From Ostrinia nubilalis (Eukaryota > Arthropoda > Insecta > Lepidoptera > Crambidae), in contig NC_087104.1 of the NCBI RefSeq assembly GCF_963855985.1, positions 6,572,001 through 6,636,000 on the forward strand: a stretch of 64,000 bases of DNA. The letters run 5' to 3'. A program made the position numbers and the translations under genes. Below are positions 20,256 through 31,860 of the stretch, one piece after another. How positions within the stretch are numbered: position 1 is the first letter of the stretch; each line of letters begins with the position of its first letter. A model generated the notes under the pieces. It was given only the letters and a program-made list of their open reading frames with translations, ran no database searches and was not told the origin of the DNA.

Positions 20256-20966
20256 ACACTGAGTTGCTACAATGCACGATGTGTAGTGTGACCTACACTA
20301 AACAATAGGTACACGAAGAAGAATAGTGTTTAATTTAGCCACCTTAATTGTTTTGAGCTCAACATATTGCGACGGGAATGACTAACAACTATCTAAATGT
20401 TTGTAGAATCATAATATTTTGTAAGATACATTAATGTCTGTACTTAAAAATTTGTTGCTTGTTTTTATATGCATGTACTTACTTTTGAATAAATAGATTT
20501 GTATTTGTATTTGTATAAATATTAACGCGTATGAGAGTTAATGACCAAAATTCCCTTCTTTGTTTGTATGCAGGAAGTACACTATAGTAACCCGTAATAA
20601 TTTAGTTGTACGTAAAGTTTCCTGTTACATTAATAACTGTTTATTTTCGTATTGGTGTAGTAAGTAGAGTTATCCTCTCGAGTCGTTAGAAATCTATCCA
20701 TGCCAAGGTGTACAAGCCAGAAAATATTAAAAGTATTCTAAAAACAGCAAATTAATTATACCCACTGTCTTTAAAAATGCTAACATTTGGATAGTTTCAT
20801 TACAAAATAACGTTACCGCGAATCCTTGGCATGGCCCGAATTGAGTTCTAAACTAAAGTTAAGTTTTTAATTGTCTCTGAACCAGTTTCGGGACACTGGC
20901 CATTATCTCCAGCTCATTGGCAGGTTGCCTCCAACAAAACGGGTCTGAACGGACCATAACCGAAGA
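20256..20966. other. AT-rich spacer, nothing recognised
   Basis: No supported gene or repeat. AAATAGATTTGTATTTGTATTTGTA near 20490 is a simple repeat that resembles a LINE tail end. Confidence 0.35.
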
Positions 20967-21303
20967 TAGGGTTGCCATCCGTCCGGTTTTCCCCGGATTT
21001 TTCCTAGTTTAGTCCGGGGAGCGTCCGGGCAGGGTTTTATTTGTCGTCTAGTAGGCCTAAGATGCGCGCCGTGATAACTTTTATCGACGTCAAAATGTAT
21101 GGGCAAAATCGATAAAATGGCGTGATAACCGCTTATCGCGGCGCGCATCTTAGGCCTACAGGTAAAATTAAGTCTTAGGCTAATACCGGGCGACTGTGAC
21201 TAAGTTTGATAAAAACCTATTGACATATCCGAGTTCTGGGCTTCAAAATCCGGGGTTTTCACGAGTCTTGCCCTGGTTGACAAGTTTAGAGATGGCAACC
21301 CTA
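20967..21303. mobile_element. hAT-type non-autonomous element, 337 bp
   Basis: Ends TAGGGTTGCCATC and GATGGCAACCCTA. The 8-bp flanks ACCGAAGA (20959-20966) and ACCGAAGG (21304-21311) agree at 7 of 8 bases, as expected for hAT. It carries a nested palindromic insert at 21052-21159. Confidence 0.8.
21052..21159. mobile_element. Small palindromic MITE nested in the hAT element
   Basis: About 108 bp with inverted ends TAGGCCTAAGATGCGCGCCG and CGGCGCGCATCTTAGGCCTA. The match continues loosely inward (GTGATAA against TTATCGC). TSD unclear. Confidence 0.65.
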
Positions 21304-21530
21304 ACCGAAGGCCGTTGTATGGTGAGGGAGGGGTTATGACCCCCTACGCCTGCGGTGTAAGGCGCGGTTCTCATAGATCCTATGTGAATGGACGACGCGG
21401 TTTGATTGCTTTACCAAGAATAATCCTGATTGACGTTGTCAATGAGGTAAGTTATTAAGTAACAGGAAGACAGGACTGATTGCAGAAATAATAATTATTG
21501 TAATATTATTACCTTTACATAGTTATAATA

Positions 21531-21690
21531 ATAATAAAAGTCGCTCCCACTGTCTGTGGGCTTAGATCTTTTAAACTACGCAACGGATTTTAATGCAGTT
21601 TAGTACAGCAATAGAGTGAATCAAGAGGTAGAATTTCATGTAATAATGCCAACCGTGCGAAGCTTGGGTTGGTCTCTAATTAGTATAAAA
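21531..21690 (+). mobile_element. Helitron-like fragment
   Basis: GTCGCTCCCACTGTCTGTGG, then TTAGATCTTTTAAACTACGC and an end containing CCAACC..GGTTGG (stem), then CTCTAATTAGTA. A related 5' part occurs at 31594-31680. Confidence 0.45.
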
Positions 21691-22051
21691 TGACGTCTCC
21701 TGGGGCCTGGCGTCATATATTTATTACATAAAACAAAAAAATATAAATCAACGCTATCTGTTGAAATTTACCAGAACTTTTACGTTAGTTAGTTAGATGG
21801 TGCATCTGTCCATCATTCTTAGCTGTGATTGGCTAGTGAAGTGACATTTATATTTTTTTATCTTTAATTGAACTAGCGACGGCGCCGCGACCGGGAACAA
21901 GTGGTTAGTAATAATGAGATTTTTACTAAAATATGAACGATTTCTATAAGCCTTTGTTATTATTCGTTTTGGGATTTGAACTGTTTTATTATCTGAGTAT
22001 CACTGATTGTGGAAATACGTATGAAAACTACGAAAACCATGGTGAAATCTG
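21691..22051. other. Spacer, nothing recognised
   Basis: Mixed AT-rich sequence with one short GC-rich patch, GCGACGGCGCCGCGACCGGG, near 21876. Confidence 0.35.
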
Positions 22052-22129
22052 AATGTCATACAGGTATTACATGAGGACCCAATTACTAGTGTAAACTGAC
22101 AGAGCCCAGTGTAATACCTGTATGACATT
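22052..22129. repeat. Perfect 20-bp stem hairpin, 38-nt loop
   Basis: AATGTCATACAGGTATTACA at 22052-22071 and its exact reverse complement at 22110-22129. It may be a very small MITE. No TSD was identified. Confidence 0.75.
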
Positions 22130-23562
22130 ATACATTTTCTATTAAATAGCATACAATCTGATATTATTTTCTTATTTGTTTAGGTAGATATATGCGAATA
22201 TAACATATTAGAACACTCAAAACTCGATTTTACTGGTAAAGTCGGCCCAGAAGTATTATCAACACCTCAAGTCACTTTGATTTTTTTTATAAAATTAAAA
22301 TAATTTCATTAGGCACTTAATCAAATTGTTTTTTAATTTTTTTTATTGCTATTGACCTTATCTACATCACTTAATGTTAATTACACATTGGTGTGATGCA
22401 TTTTTTTATCACGAGGATTTTTTAATTTGAGTCATCCATATGAAATGCAATAAAATTTTGAAATACTATTTAAAAAAAATAGAGATGCAATGTTATTGCC
22501 CAAAAATGACATAAAACTTGATAAAGAATCTATCTAGCTACATTTTAACGAAAAGGTACTTAAAAAATATCAATATTTGCATCCACTGCATAGAAAAAAG
22601 TAAGTACAGGCAGAAAAAAAATTAAAAATATGTAAAAAAAAATTTTGGCATCTCAATATATTTCAAAAATCGATTCAAATTCGTTGTAGATAGTCAAGAA
22701 ACTTAACTAGGAATTACTTTTGTGCAATTTATTACGGGACATCCTGTACATGAAATAAAAAAGTCGTTGACATTGGGAACCGATGTCGTAAATATATGAC
22801 ATTGAGAAAATTGCCGTTTTCCAGATAAAAAATTTTATTTTATTTTTTAAGATAATTATATCAATTATTAATACTATTTGGATAGTTTTCATATGAATTC
22901 ACGATAAAAATAATTCCCGGGCCCCAGGAGGTTAATGAGATAAAATAAAATAACTAAACTATCTAAAATAGGATAACGTTATGAGTACATTATAGAACTT
23001 GTCATTACATGGTGTAGATGTCTGGTGACCAAAAGGTTCTCGGGAACATTTTAAAGCAGAATCATAGAAGTTGTCATTATACATAATATTATAAGTTAAG
23101 GCGATTAGAGTCCTCAATCCGCGTCAAATGGGCATTTTGTAAAGCCTACTCCTCTTTTACTGCTGGACAGAAATAGTTGAAAAAAATATATGTTATACAA
23201 CAGTTCAAGGACTACATTTGTGACGTTTGAATTTTCGCTACGTCTCTTTGTTTTGGATTAAAAAAATAAATACGGGACATCGATTTTTTACTTAAATTCC
23301 CTACTCCTCCAAAACGGCTATGTTAATTTAAAAGATTTTTGCACGAATAGATTAGGAATTCTTTAATCTTTAAATGACACGTTGCGTTTTTCAATCGAAC
23401 ATTACTTTCATTCATAAATTTTACTTTTGATAAATTCCGAACGTTTTGCTGTTGAGGGGGCCTTCGCGGGGTGCGGGCGGCAGTCGGCCGCTGGCCTTCA
23501 GACGGGGAGGTTGTGTCACTCGCTGCAAACTGACATTAGCGATCAAAATGAATTTTTTCTTT
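22130..23562. other. AT-rich spacer, no gene recognised
   Basis: Poly-A and poly-T rich. TTAAGGCGATTAGAGTCCTC near 23097 recurs inverted near 26670-26690, so it is a shared repeat end. A GC-rich patch lies at 23455-23510. Confidence 0.35.
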
Positions 23563-23691
23563 GGCTGAGTTGCACCACCTGACGTGACCTAACTTTGACC
23601 GTAGCTTTGGCGATAACCGGTGTTTTTTTGTATGGAGTTTGACAGATTTTTGACTTTTGTCAAATTTAAAATAAGATGGTGCAACCTAGTC
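23563..23691. mobile_element. MITE, GGCTGAGTTGCACC family (copy 4 of 6)
   Basis: From GGCTGAGTTGCACCACCTGA to GATGGTGCAACCTAGTC, with internal TATGGAGTTTGACAG. TT or TTT flanks both ends. Confidence 0.7.
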
Positions 23692-23817
23692 TTTGTTTGA
23701 CAATAGTTTTTATGTCAGAGTTATTCATAGAGCACGTTCAGTCAGACGATACGATTGAATTAAGACATGCTCGGACGCTATTATCTACCTAAATAGAATC
23801 TATTAGTGTAAAAAAAT

Positions 23818-24195
23818 CGACTCCAAAAAAACGGCACTAGATTAGTAAAAGTTGAAAATATATTCCGTTATTTATTTACTAGGCCTTTGCAATCAGTATC
23901 CAAATTAGGAGCGAGTCAGAATCAGTAACTTAATCGATTTACGTGAAGAAAACAATTTATATTTTTCATACTTATGCTCGGCGCAAATGGGCCATTTAGA
24001 ATTAGATTTTCAATATGTTTCTTCGCGAAAATACCACAGTTAAAAAAAATAAGATAAAGTGGTATTGATAAATTGTTCTATAGAGCTTATTAATAAATGT
24101 GGATACTGATTACAAATGCCCGTATATCATGATTGATATTTTCGGAGTCGGTGACAGCCTGCCTTTTGGTGATTCGTTTTGGAGTTGGTTTGAAT
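23818..24195 (+). mobile_element. Relative of the AACCGACTCC element, interrupted by a MITE
   Basis: Starts ATCGACTCCAAAAAAA. After the insert it resumes with ATCATGATTGAT and GGAGTCGGTGACAGCCTGCC, matching the order of words in the element at 50685-51460. More decayed than that copy. Confidence 0.55.
23882..24120. mobile_element. MITE-like insert with 21-bp inverted ends
   Basis: GGCCTTTGCAATCAGTATCC at the left and GGATACTGATTACAAATGCC at the right are imperfect inverted repeats. The insert interrupts the surrounding repeat. TSD not clear. Confidence 0.6.
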
Positions 24196-25153
24196 TTTTG
24201 GTGAAAATTAATTTATTTCATGCCTTTAGTAGACTATAGGTACTCAATAGACCTTGTTGTTGCCACTGAAGGTGCATAGGTACACAGTACATTGATACCA
24301 TATTTTTCATGTTAAGTGCAAATAAAATTCCCTAAATTACCTAACCATGAAACGTAACTATAGGCTATAATAATTAAAAAGTTTCGTCGATAAAAACTGA
24401 AATCCTCTTATAAGATGATGAATTTTGGGAGCATGTCATGAAACTAAAATTATTAGCATATAAAAACTTGTTTTAAAAAAAAGGTTTTTTCTTTTAATTT
24501 ATTTTTTTATTTTGATGCGGAATTTGCTGCGGCGTAGTAGCAAAGATTTTTCGTTATGTAGCTCGTAATAATTTCGAAGAATAGGGATGTTTCCTGGGTA
24601 AAGCAAGAGTTTGAATTATTCCGTCGGTCAACTTACCAAAAAAATACTTTAAATGTATTTTTCACTTTTTTAAACTTATGAAAATTGAAAGAGATAAAGC
24701 GCGCCAAAGTTCAGAAGGTGCTTAAAATTGTTGCGATTTGTGACGTCACGCGGAATTTCATCGCATCATAACTTCGTAATTACCTACTTGTTTGTTGACA
24801 AATAAAAATATCCCGTGTCCAATATTTTTTGATAGTGTAATTGACGGACTAAAAGTGTTTTTTTAAGAAACTAGCCTATTCCTACGGCCACATTCCAGCT
24901 CCATCATCAGACCCTGTTTGCCTTTGAGAATTAAAGTAGGTAGTGCTCGTGATCATGCGAGAAAAAAAAAATTAAGCAGTTTTTAGGTCAAATTTCGGAA
25001 AAATCTGAAAAAAGTATAAAAATTGACATATCTCCTAAATTATAAAACTTTAACCATAGAAAGTAAGGTTCAATAATTAGCAAATGACCTCCTCTATACG
25101 CCTATTAGCTATGGCGGGTTCAGTTCCAGTCACCCTGTATACATAAAAGAAAT
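24196..25153. other. AT-rich spacer, no gene recognised
   Basis: TGACGTCA at 24741-24748 followed by ATAACTTCGTAAT is reminiscent of the foldback arm (TGACGTCA, ATAACTTCGTCAAT) but is too short to assign. A CACCCTGTATAC terminus lies at 25131, next to the Helitron-like element. Confidence 0.35.
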
Positions 25154-25334
25154 TCGTGTTAGTTACACCACTTATAACTCAAGAACGGCTGAACCGATTT
25201 AGCTGAAAATTGTCAGGGAGGTAGTTTAGAGCCAGGAGAAGGACATAGGATACTTTTTGTCCCGTTCGAAATTAAAAAAAAAGTCTGCTTATTTATTGCC
25301 ATTAAGGCGGAACAAAGTTCGCCGGGTCAGCTAG
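25154..25334 (+). mobile_element. Helitron-like non-autonomous element (CTAG end)
   Basis: Second copy of the element at 16710-16889. The 3' stem-loop is at 25306-25323, followed by CTAG at 25331-25334 and a T. It also abuts an ACAGGGTG-type terminus at its 5' side. Confidence 0.65.
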
Positions 25335-25639
25335 TTTCTAATAAAAAGACGAGATTAAACACATTTTCAGTTTATTCTTCATAAGTGACACAAAGAGGAT
25401 GACAATAGACAAAAGAAGAAACATTTGCTTTTTTAAACCATAGACAATACTACTATGTGTTCCAATACCTACAGTTGTCGTCAGGAAGTTGGTCTAACAA
25501 ATTCAGCTTGCAAGATTCCACCCGAAGTTACCTACATATTACATGTTCAAATTTCGAGAACGGCTGAACCGACAAAAACATTAGAAAATTTACGAAAAAA
25601 TTAAAAAAAAAAAATATCCCGTACAAAATGTTCATGGAT

Positions 25640-26720
25640 TGTGTCAGTTTTATTAAATACCTTTACGCCTGAGTTAAATGACACCGACATCAAGGTTCAT
25701 CAATTCAAGTTTAAAATAATAGGCAGTAATGTCATGAAAAAAGAGCTTCTATTCCATGAAGCTACAGATAAAAATGGAGGGCAGAGTTTGGAACAAAACT
25801 TGAGTCAAATACCTACTTATATCTATCTCGCTCTCTGCGGCCCTACCTCTCTTTTTAGTGTGAACTGTAGTATTGCTATCTTCTGATTTAAATCTCCTTG
25901 TAAATTCTTCGAAATAGCCAATTCACTAACCAAATCAGAAGTTAAACAAATAAATAATTAATATTTGAAACTAAGATTACCTAGTTAAATAAAAAATCAC
26001 AAAATTGTCGGCCATTTAGGCTTAATGTGTTGGCGAATCAGGGAATTACAATCCCAATTCCTGGGTAATCGGTACCATGTGGCAACATCGGCCCAATCCG
26101 GCCCATCATGGCGGTTGTTTACTATTTTGTTTATTAAGCAGTTAATTTCGTTTGAGATTGTTTACAGGAAATAATCATTGTTTTATCACAAGAATTGGTG
26201 CAAAATTTTGTAGTGCGTGGTTGCGGTAGTACGTGCTGTCCTGGAAGTGACATAAGATTCCACGCGTAAGTGTTTATTTCGTGATTTCCGACATTGGATC
26301 ATTGTAAACATTTTTCACATTTTTTACAGTAATTTCTTCCTAAAACGTTTTACCAGTAACTACACTTATCATTTTTAATGATACCTATGTCAAGAAATAA
26401 AGATTTTACATTGGTTTCATTGAATTTGAGCAATTTTATATTTTTTGTTTATTTAGAAAGAGCAAGTCTGCCCACAGAGAGCGAGATACTGATACTTAGT
26501 TTGTGCTTCAAGTAGGTATTGGGAGTCTGGCCTCCATTTTTATCTGTAGCTTCATGTTCTATTCTGTATCTACCTATGCCCGTGTAATTTTGATCGGTGT
26601 CAAATCGGAGTTTTCGTGCGGGGTGCGCGGGTGTTTCGCGCGGCGTGAAGGTCAAACGCCCAAGGTCATTGAGGACTCTAATCGCCTTAATATAAACAAT
26701 GTAGAGACTCAAATTAAATG
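25640..26720. repeat. Inverted pair of a dispersed repeat
   Basis: GAAGCTACAGATAAAAATGG and flanking sequence (about 25760-25870, + strand) recur inverted at about 26455-26560, including TATCTCGCTCTCTG. Both have small open frames reading HEATDKNGGQ, which reflects the shared repeat; no product is recognised. The right copy extends to GGCGATTAGAGTCCTC (as at 23097). Confidence 0.55.
26195..26265 (+). pseudogene. Possible THAP-like zinc-finger exon
   Basis: The frame reads VVRGCGSTCCPGSDIRFHA and ends at a strong donor (GTAAGT at 26266). The GCxS..IxFH pattern resembles the start of a THAP domain, a DNA-binding zinc finger of some transcription factors and of P-element-like transposases. There is no ATG (TTG at the expected place), and an expected upstream Cys appears as Phe, so a decayed copy is more likely than a live exon. 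CATCATGGCGG upstream (about 26104) is promoter-like. No convincing second exon was found. Confidence 0.25.
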
Positions 26721-27671
26721 ACCTTTCAAATAGATTTATAAATTAATGTAAGACACGACAGTCACAGGTAATGCAGCAATGCTAATTTCGTTCAATGTCA
26801 GCTCGTGTACCCTCTCTCCTTACCCTTCTCAGTCGTGTGTAGACCCCGCCTAACCCTGATAGTGTCGACGGGAGCTCGCATAAATTGGCTCTCATGAACA
26901 ATGTGGTAGTTACTGGATGCAATTACCATAAAGGTTCATTTCCGATACTTAGAACCTCTTTTGCGGTGATAACCGGCAGATATGCCGCTAATATCGGTCG
27001 ATTTGGTTCTGGTCACTGTATTATAAGACACAGAAGGACTATTATGAAACTTGGATCATTATTCCTGTCTTGGAGGCTTTCTTTGCAACTTTTACTAAGA
27101 ATTGAAAGCAATTCAATAGTTCCAAGTTACATTGCTTTAGTTTTAAATGCAGTTTTTTCTAAGAAGTGGACATAAAACACCTTTTTTTATAGAATTTGTA
27201 AAACACCGATGACTTTTAAAATCTCCAATATGATGTGAAATGTAAAATTCTGTAGCTCTTATCACTCTGAACAAGAATGTTTTATTTATCGTGAGTATAT
27301 GTATAAATATCTTTGTGTATGTACGAGTATACTTACTGTTTTGTTGATCGATCGCAGTGGAGCCGACCTATTTATCTCGTTAATTATGTGTTATAAAAGG
27401 TTAAACTTATGTAAAGTAGGACTTCCCACATAGAATTAGCGTAAATAGATACATTAAATATTTAGTTAAATTGGTAACATTATTGATTTAACACGACGCA
27501 TTGTATACAAGCTATTAATACATGTGTGAGAGCAACTTAGATTGATGGTAAGTAATTCAGGATTTTCGTTATACCTACCCTTAATTGAAGAAGTTATGAG
27601 ACAGTGATTGAGCACCAGAATCAGGCTTGAGCTTGTGAGAAAGTCTAGGTTTTACAATAATTTTGTACAGA
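26721..27671. other. Spacer, no gene recognised
   Basis: A 96-residue open frame at 26885-27175 has no recognised product and no matching splice context. Confidence 0.35.
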
Positions 27672-27856
27672 GTGCTTACCATGGCCCATGAGTTTACGTT
27701 AGGTGTGCACGCTAGCGACTGCGTCAAAAAAATCTATGACGATTTTAGTTCTTGAAAGTAGTCGCTAGGGGCGCTGTACAATTCGTGATTCATTTTATGT
27801 AATTTTTTTACGTAGTCGCTAGCGAGCACACCTTACGTAAACTCATGGTAAGCACA
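27672..27856. mobile_element. MITE with about 50-bp inverted ends, 185 bp
   Basis: Left AGTGCTTACCATG, then AGTTTACGTTAGGTGTGC and CGCTAGCGACT. Right is the inverse (GTCGCTAGCGAGCACACC, ACGTAAACTCATGGTAAGCA). One arm has a 7-bp extra stretch (GGCCCAT). Confidence 0.7.
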
Positions 27857-29263
27857 CTGAACCTAACACAAAAAATCATTCTAACTTTTAAGTAAAAAGT
27901 GTAAATGTTTTACTCGTATTCAGCGACACAAATCAACATTAAGAAAATCTAACAAAACTTAAACTAAACTAAACAGTTCTTAATTTTTATGTAACTAAAC
28001 TTAGCCTCTTAGATGTGCCTCTACCAAATATTGTTTTTTCCCGAAAGCCTTTATGAAAGCCTAATATTCCTCTAACTTCAACAATCACGATCTTGGCGAA
28101 AAGAAAATATTAATATGAATATATTTCTGACACAGACAGACTTTTAGCCTAGATTTTATGGATGTATTACTTTCAGAATAATCTAATTTATACAAATAAT
28201 AGTAAAACTCCAACTGAGCCGCGTCTCTACGTAGGCGATATTATTTTGGAAAATCTTATTCTTAGAAGTTTTATTAAGTGTTTCTGGGTCAACAAATAAG
28301 AATAGTTCTTAATAATTTATTTTATTGAATTGCTACTTACCTAACTTTGTTGCAATAAATCCCGTGAAGTGATAATTTTACCTAAATTTATTGCTACCTA
28401 CCTTATTTGCAATTCTATATAGATTATTTATTTATACGCAATTGTATATTTTAAGGGTTTTGTTTGATTGGATATTTTTGTAATTTTTCTTCAAATACCT
28501 ACATAATTTTAATAACTTCGTTGTACACAATATCTCAAAGAAAATGCGGATATAAAAAATCAAGATTTCATAGCAACAACATGAAAATCATGAAAAATCC
28601 TTCAGCCCATACATTACTGTCAAGGCAGAGATGATTGATAGATTTAGATGGAAATACGAAGGACTCAAAATAAATGGTGTTAGTTGACGAGGAAAGTGGT
28701 CTCCTTAATGTTAGATCTTTAGCTGTTTTATTAAAATTAATTCTTACAATACATACAGTCGAAAAACAATACATACATACATACATACAGTCGAAAAACA
28801 TAACCTTTCTTCTGGTGCAGTCAGGCAAATAATAAGGCTTATTGCAAGGTTTTTAGAGATTGAGCTTTTCTATTCAGAAAGATTAGAAAAAGAAGCCATG
28901 TTTTCCTCTCTCTCTCTCTCTCTCACTCACTCTGAAATGTTGGTTTTGGTGTTAACATGAAATGAAATGAAGTTTAGTAGTTTGTTCAGTACATATTTCC
29001 CTTTCCAATGCATTTATACACGTCCCAAATATAGCTTGCCCTACCACCACTTCGGGACAACATATGCTGGTACTGAGAAGAAGTGGCGGAAGAAAATTAG
29101 TCACCTTTGTCAGACTTATTTGTTTTGTGGTATGTCTAACGATAATATAATCAAATGTTACACTGTTAATTTTTTTTTTTATAAAATTGTTTAAAATCAA
29201 CAAGGATAAACAAATATCATAATAAAGACACGTGACTGCAGCGCTTTAGCACACGGATGCGGG
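27857..29263. other. AT-rich spacer with simple repeats
   Basis: Contains (ACAT)n at 28768-28788 between two copies of ATACAGTCGAAAAACA, and (TC)n at 28905-28924. No gene supported. Confidence 0.4.
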
Positions 29264-29640
29264 TTACGTAAACACCAAGAGATAATATATTCCAAAGCCT
29301 TGTGAATTACTCTGACCTACATTTACCTCGCATTTCACAGTCAAACTATAAATATAGTAACATAGATGTGGAATAATTACATTCCTGCTTACAGAGAGTG
29401 TTGTGAATTGTGAATAGAGCTTCTTAGTCGGGCACTCTTGTCTGAGTGGTCGTGGTTGCGCTGACGAGGTACATGGTGGGGTGATGTCATCTCCGAGGGT
29501 AGCTCTCCTGGCGATGTGCTTCCATTTCTGACGGTTAGAGGCGTCGTGAGTACACTGGACCATGGTGGACTCAGTGGCCTTCGTGAGGCGTCTATTCAGC
29601 GGGTTGGCGATCAACCGCGTGCTCTCCTGTAGAGAATCCT
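29264..29640 (-). pseudogene. Possible LINE-derived C-terminal remnant
   Basis: A 116-residue minus-strand frame includes SNRQKWKHIARRATLGDD. It resembles the DRxxWRxxxRRAT-type end of insect non-LTR reverse transcriptases, followed by unrelated residues. It is more GC-rich (29440-29640) than its surroundings. Identification is tentative. Confidence 0.35.
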
Positions 29641-29786
29641 TATAGAGCTATACCTAGGTTATTATACTTCGACTTTGATATAGTAAGTTCGCAATCACTT
29701 GACTACGCCATTAAGCCCTAAACCAGAAACAAAGTCAGTCTTTAGAAACTATCCAAAGACTTTGTTTAACTAACAAAGTGACTAAC

Positions 29787-29929
29787 CCCCGTATTCACAA
29801 AAGATGCTTGTTTAAGTGATGCAGCAAATCGAACGCACAGCGCTGAGTGGAGTTGTGATTAGTTCATGTGTCACCCTGTGCGTCCACGTGCTTTGTGAGA
29901 CCTCATTGTAATGTTTGTGAATATGGGCG
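29787..29929. mobile_element. MITE with CCCGTATTCACAAA ends
   Basis: CCCCGTATTCACAAAAGATG at the left and TTTGTGAATATGGGCG at the right are imperfect inverted repeats around a GC-richer body. About 143 bp. Confidence 0.6.
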
Positions 29930-31593
29930 TAAGGCATTGTTAGTTTACATTACTTATATTAATGATAATTACATTTGTGTAGTGGACCTGTAGCTTCGTT
30001 TTATCGAATTAGTAGCTAAAACATACAGCCGTCGGCACATCAGACTTTAAATTTTTGTAGCAAACTCGACCCTATTACAACTACGCAAGGTACAAGTTTT
30101 TATATACCTTGATGTCCTGTCGTCAATACGATACTTCTCAAAGACAACTCAATTTGATAAATAAAATTTTTGATTGTTGATATTTTAAGTATCTCTCTAC
30201 ACTGCTACGAGCCGTCCATTCGTACTACGAAGCTGCTACGAACGCTACGAGTTGGCTCACAAAAATTCCTCGATTTTCCATGAGCGTTGCGAAAATAGAT
30301 GAATTTCTATATATTTCAGAACTTTCTTTCCGTGTACATGTAAAAATATTAGGTAGCACATAATCCTACCACTAACTGAAAAATAATCTCAGTTGATTTC
30401 AAACCTTTTTTTTCTAGATTCAAAGTTCAAAATGCTTTGAGGAAGTTTACCATTTCATGGGAGGTTGTACAAAATGTCAGTAAAGTTACGTTCCCAGATA
30501 AAATCAAATCACGTGCCGCGCGCGAACATTTAAGTAACTTTGGCTTGTTTAACATAAATCGCAGGGGTGGAATTTAAAAAAGTATAGCCTCCGATGTCTG
30601 AGTTGGGTCTAAATTGGCGCTACCTGGGTCTAAATTGATTTAAAATTATTTAAAGGAATATAAAAAACGGCTGAAACGGAAAGCAATGGCTTGAGGGAAA
30701 TGTAAGTTATTTAAATAGCCTTTTTAGGCTCTACTTTTCAGCTCAAAATGTAATAAGGCATCGAAAATTTAGTTGGTTAAGTTTGATAGTAATACCACAG
30801 AATAATAATAAGTACTACGTACAGAAGTTTTTCTTCGCGAAGGTATTCAAAAAAATGTATGCTCAATGTCATCAACAATATGGTGTAATTTAGCTTGTCT
30901 TAAGAGTCGAGCACCGTTTTGTTGACATACGTCAGTGATCGGTACTGTCTTGATGCCATAGGGCTGACTGCTACAAGAAGCTACTGTGTCGCCATCTAGC
31001 GCACCACACTTGCATTCACTGCTCTTCGCGGCAACGCGCAGCTACATGCGGCCGCCAGTTATATAGTGTAAGAGCTAGCACCTAAATATTTTATAACACA
31101 CATAACTGTGACAATTTATTTCACGTGGGCGAAGCCAAAAAGCTAGTAAGAAATAAAAATTCAATTCAGTAGGTATTTCAAACCAAATTTTATTACATAA
31201 ACAAACATTATACTAATTTCATATGGGCCCTTAGTATGTGAAAACTGCAATTGACGATATTTCGCACTGTTTTCAATATTATGTATTACAGAACGTATGT
31301 GTGATGGGATGATATTTTCGAAAACACTTATCTTAGGATAGGATATACAGATATCTCTGGATTTTTTTATAAAAGTTTAATATGACCGTGTTTTACAATA
31401 AAATTCCTATAAAACCACAAAGGTATCATGTTTGCCTCTTTGATTTCCTGGCTGTTTTAGATTTCAAAAACCTAAATATATTAATTTATTAACTTTCTGA
31501 TAAAAATGTGAATGGCTCTTACGATGTCCCCCCCTTAAATCAAAATGTCTTTATTTGGTCTATATGCCCATCATCACTACGTAATAATTATAA
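29930..31593. other. Spacer with a Helitron-like end scrap
   Basis: CACGTGGGCGAAGCCAAAAAGCTAGT at about 31122-31147 resembles the CTAG end of the Helitron-like family. Short CTACGA word repeats occur at 30200-30260. No gene recognised. Confidence 0.35.
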
Positions 31594-31860
31594 AAAAAAG
31601 TCGCTTTCCTGTCTGTCTGTCCCTATATTGTCTGCTTAGATCTTTAAAACTATGCAACAGATTTTGATACGGTATTTAGGGTTCCGTAGCCAAATGGCAA
31701 AAACGAAAATGAAAATGAAAATATATTTATTGCCAGAATCAAACAATACAATAACTAAAAGACAGACCTCCACACTAGGCATTGCCTGTCCTGTGGAGGA
31801 AAGAATAAACGGAACCCTTATAGATTCGTCATATAGTCTGTCTGAACATAGAACGTTTTT
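31594..31860. mobile_element. Helitron-like repeat interrupted by a LINE tail
   Basis: GTCGCTTTCCTGTCTGTCTG, TTAGATCTTTAAAACTATGC and TTAGGGTTCCGTAGCC, then after the insert GGAACCCTTATAGATTCGTC. The insert at 31706-31806 is a minus-strand LINE tail with (GAAAAT)n at its end, flanked by AAACG on both sides. Confidence 0.55.

Noticed and set aside
24741..24765. Fourth foldback copy suggested by TGACGTCA plus ATAACTTCGTAA
   Set aside because: Only these short words match; no arms, termini or G-rich core are nearby.
26885..27175. 96-residue open frame as a gene
   Set aside because: No recognisable domain, no promoter or poly(A) context, and composition like the surroundings.
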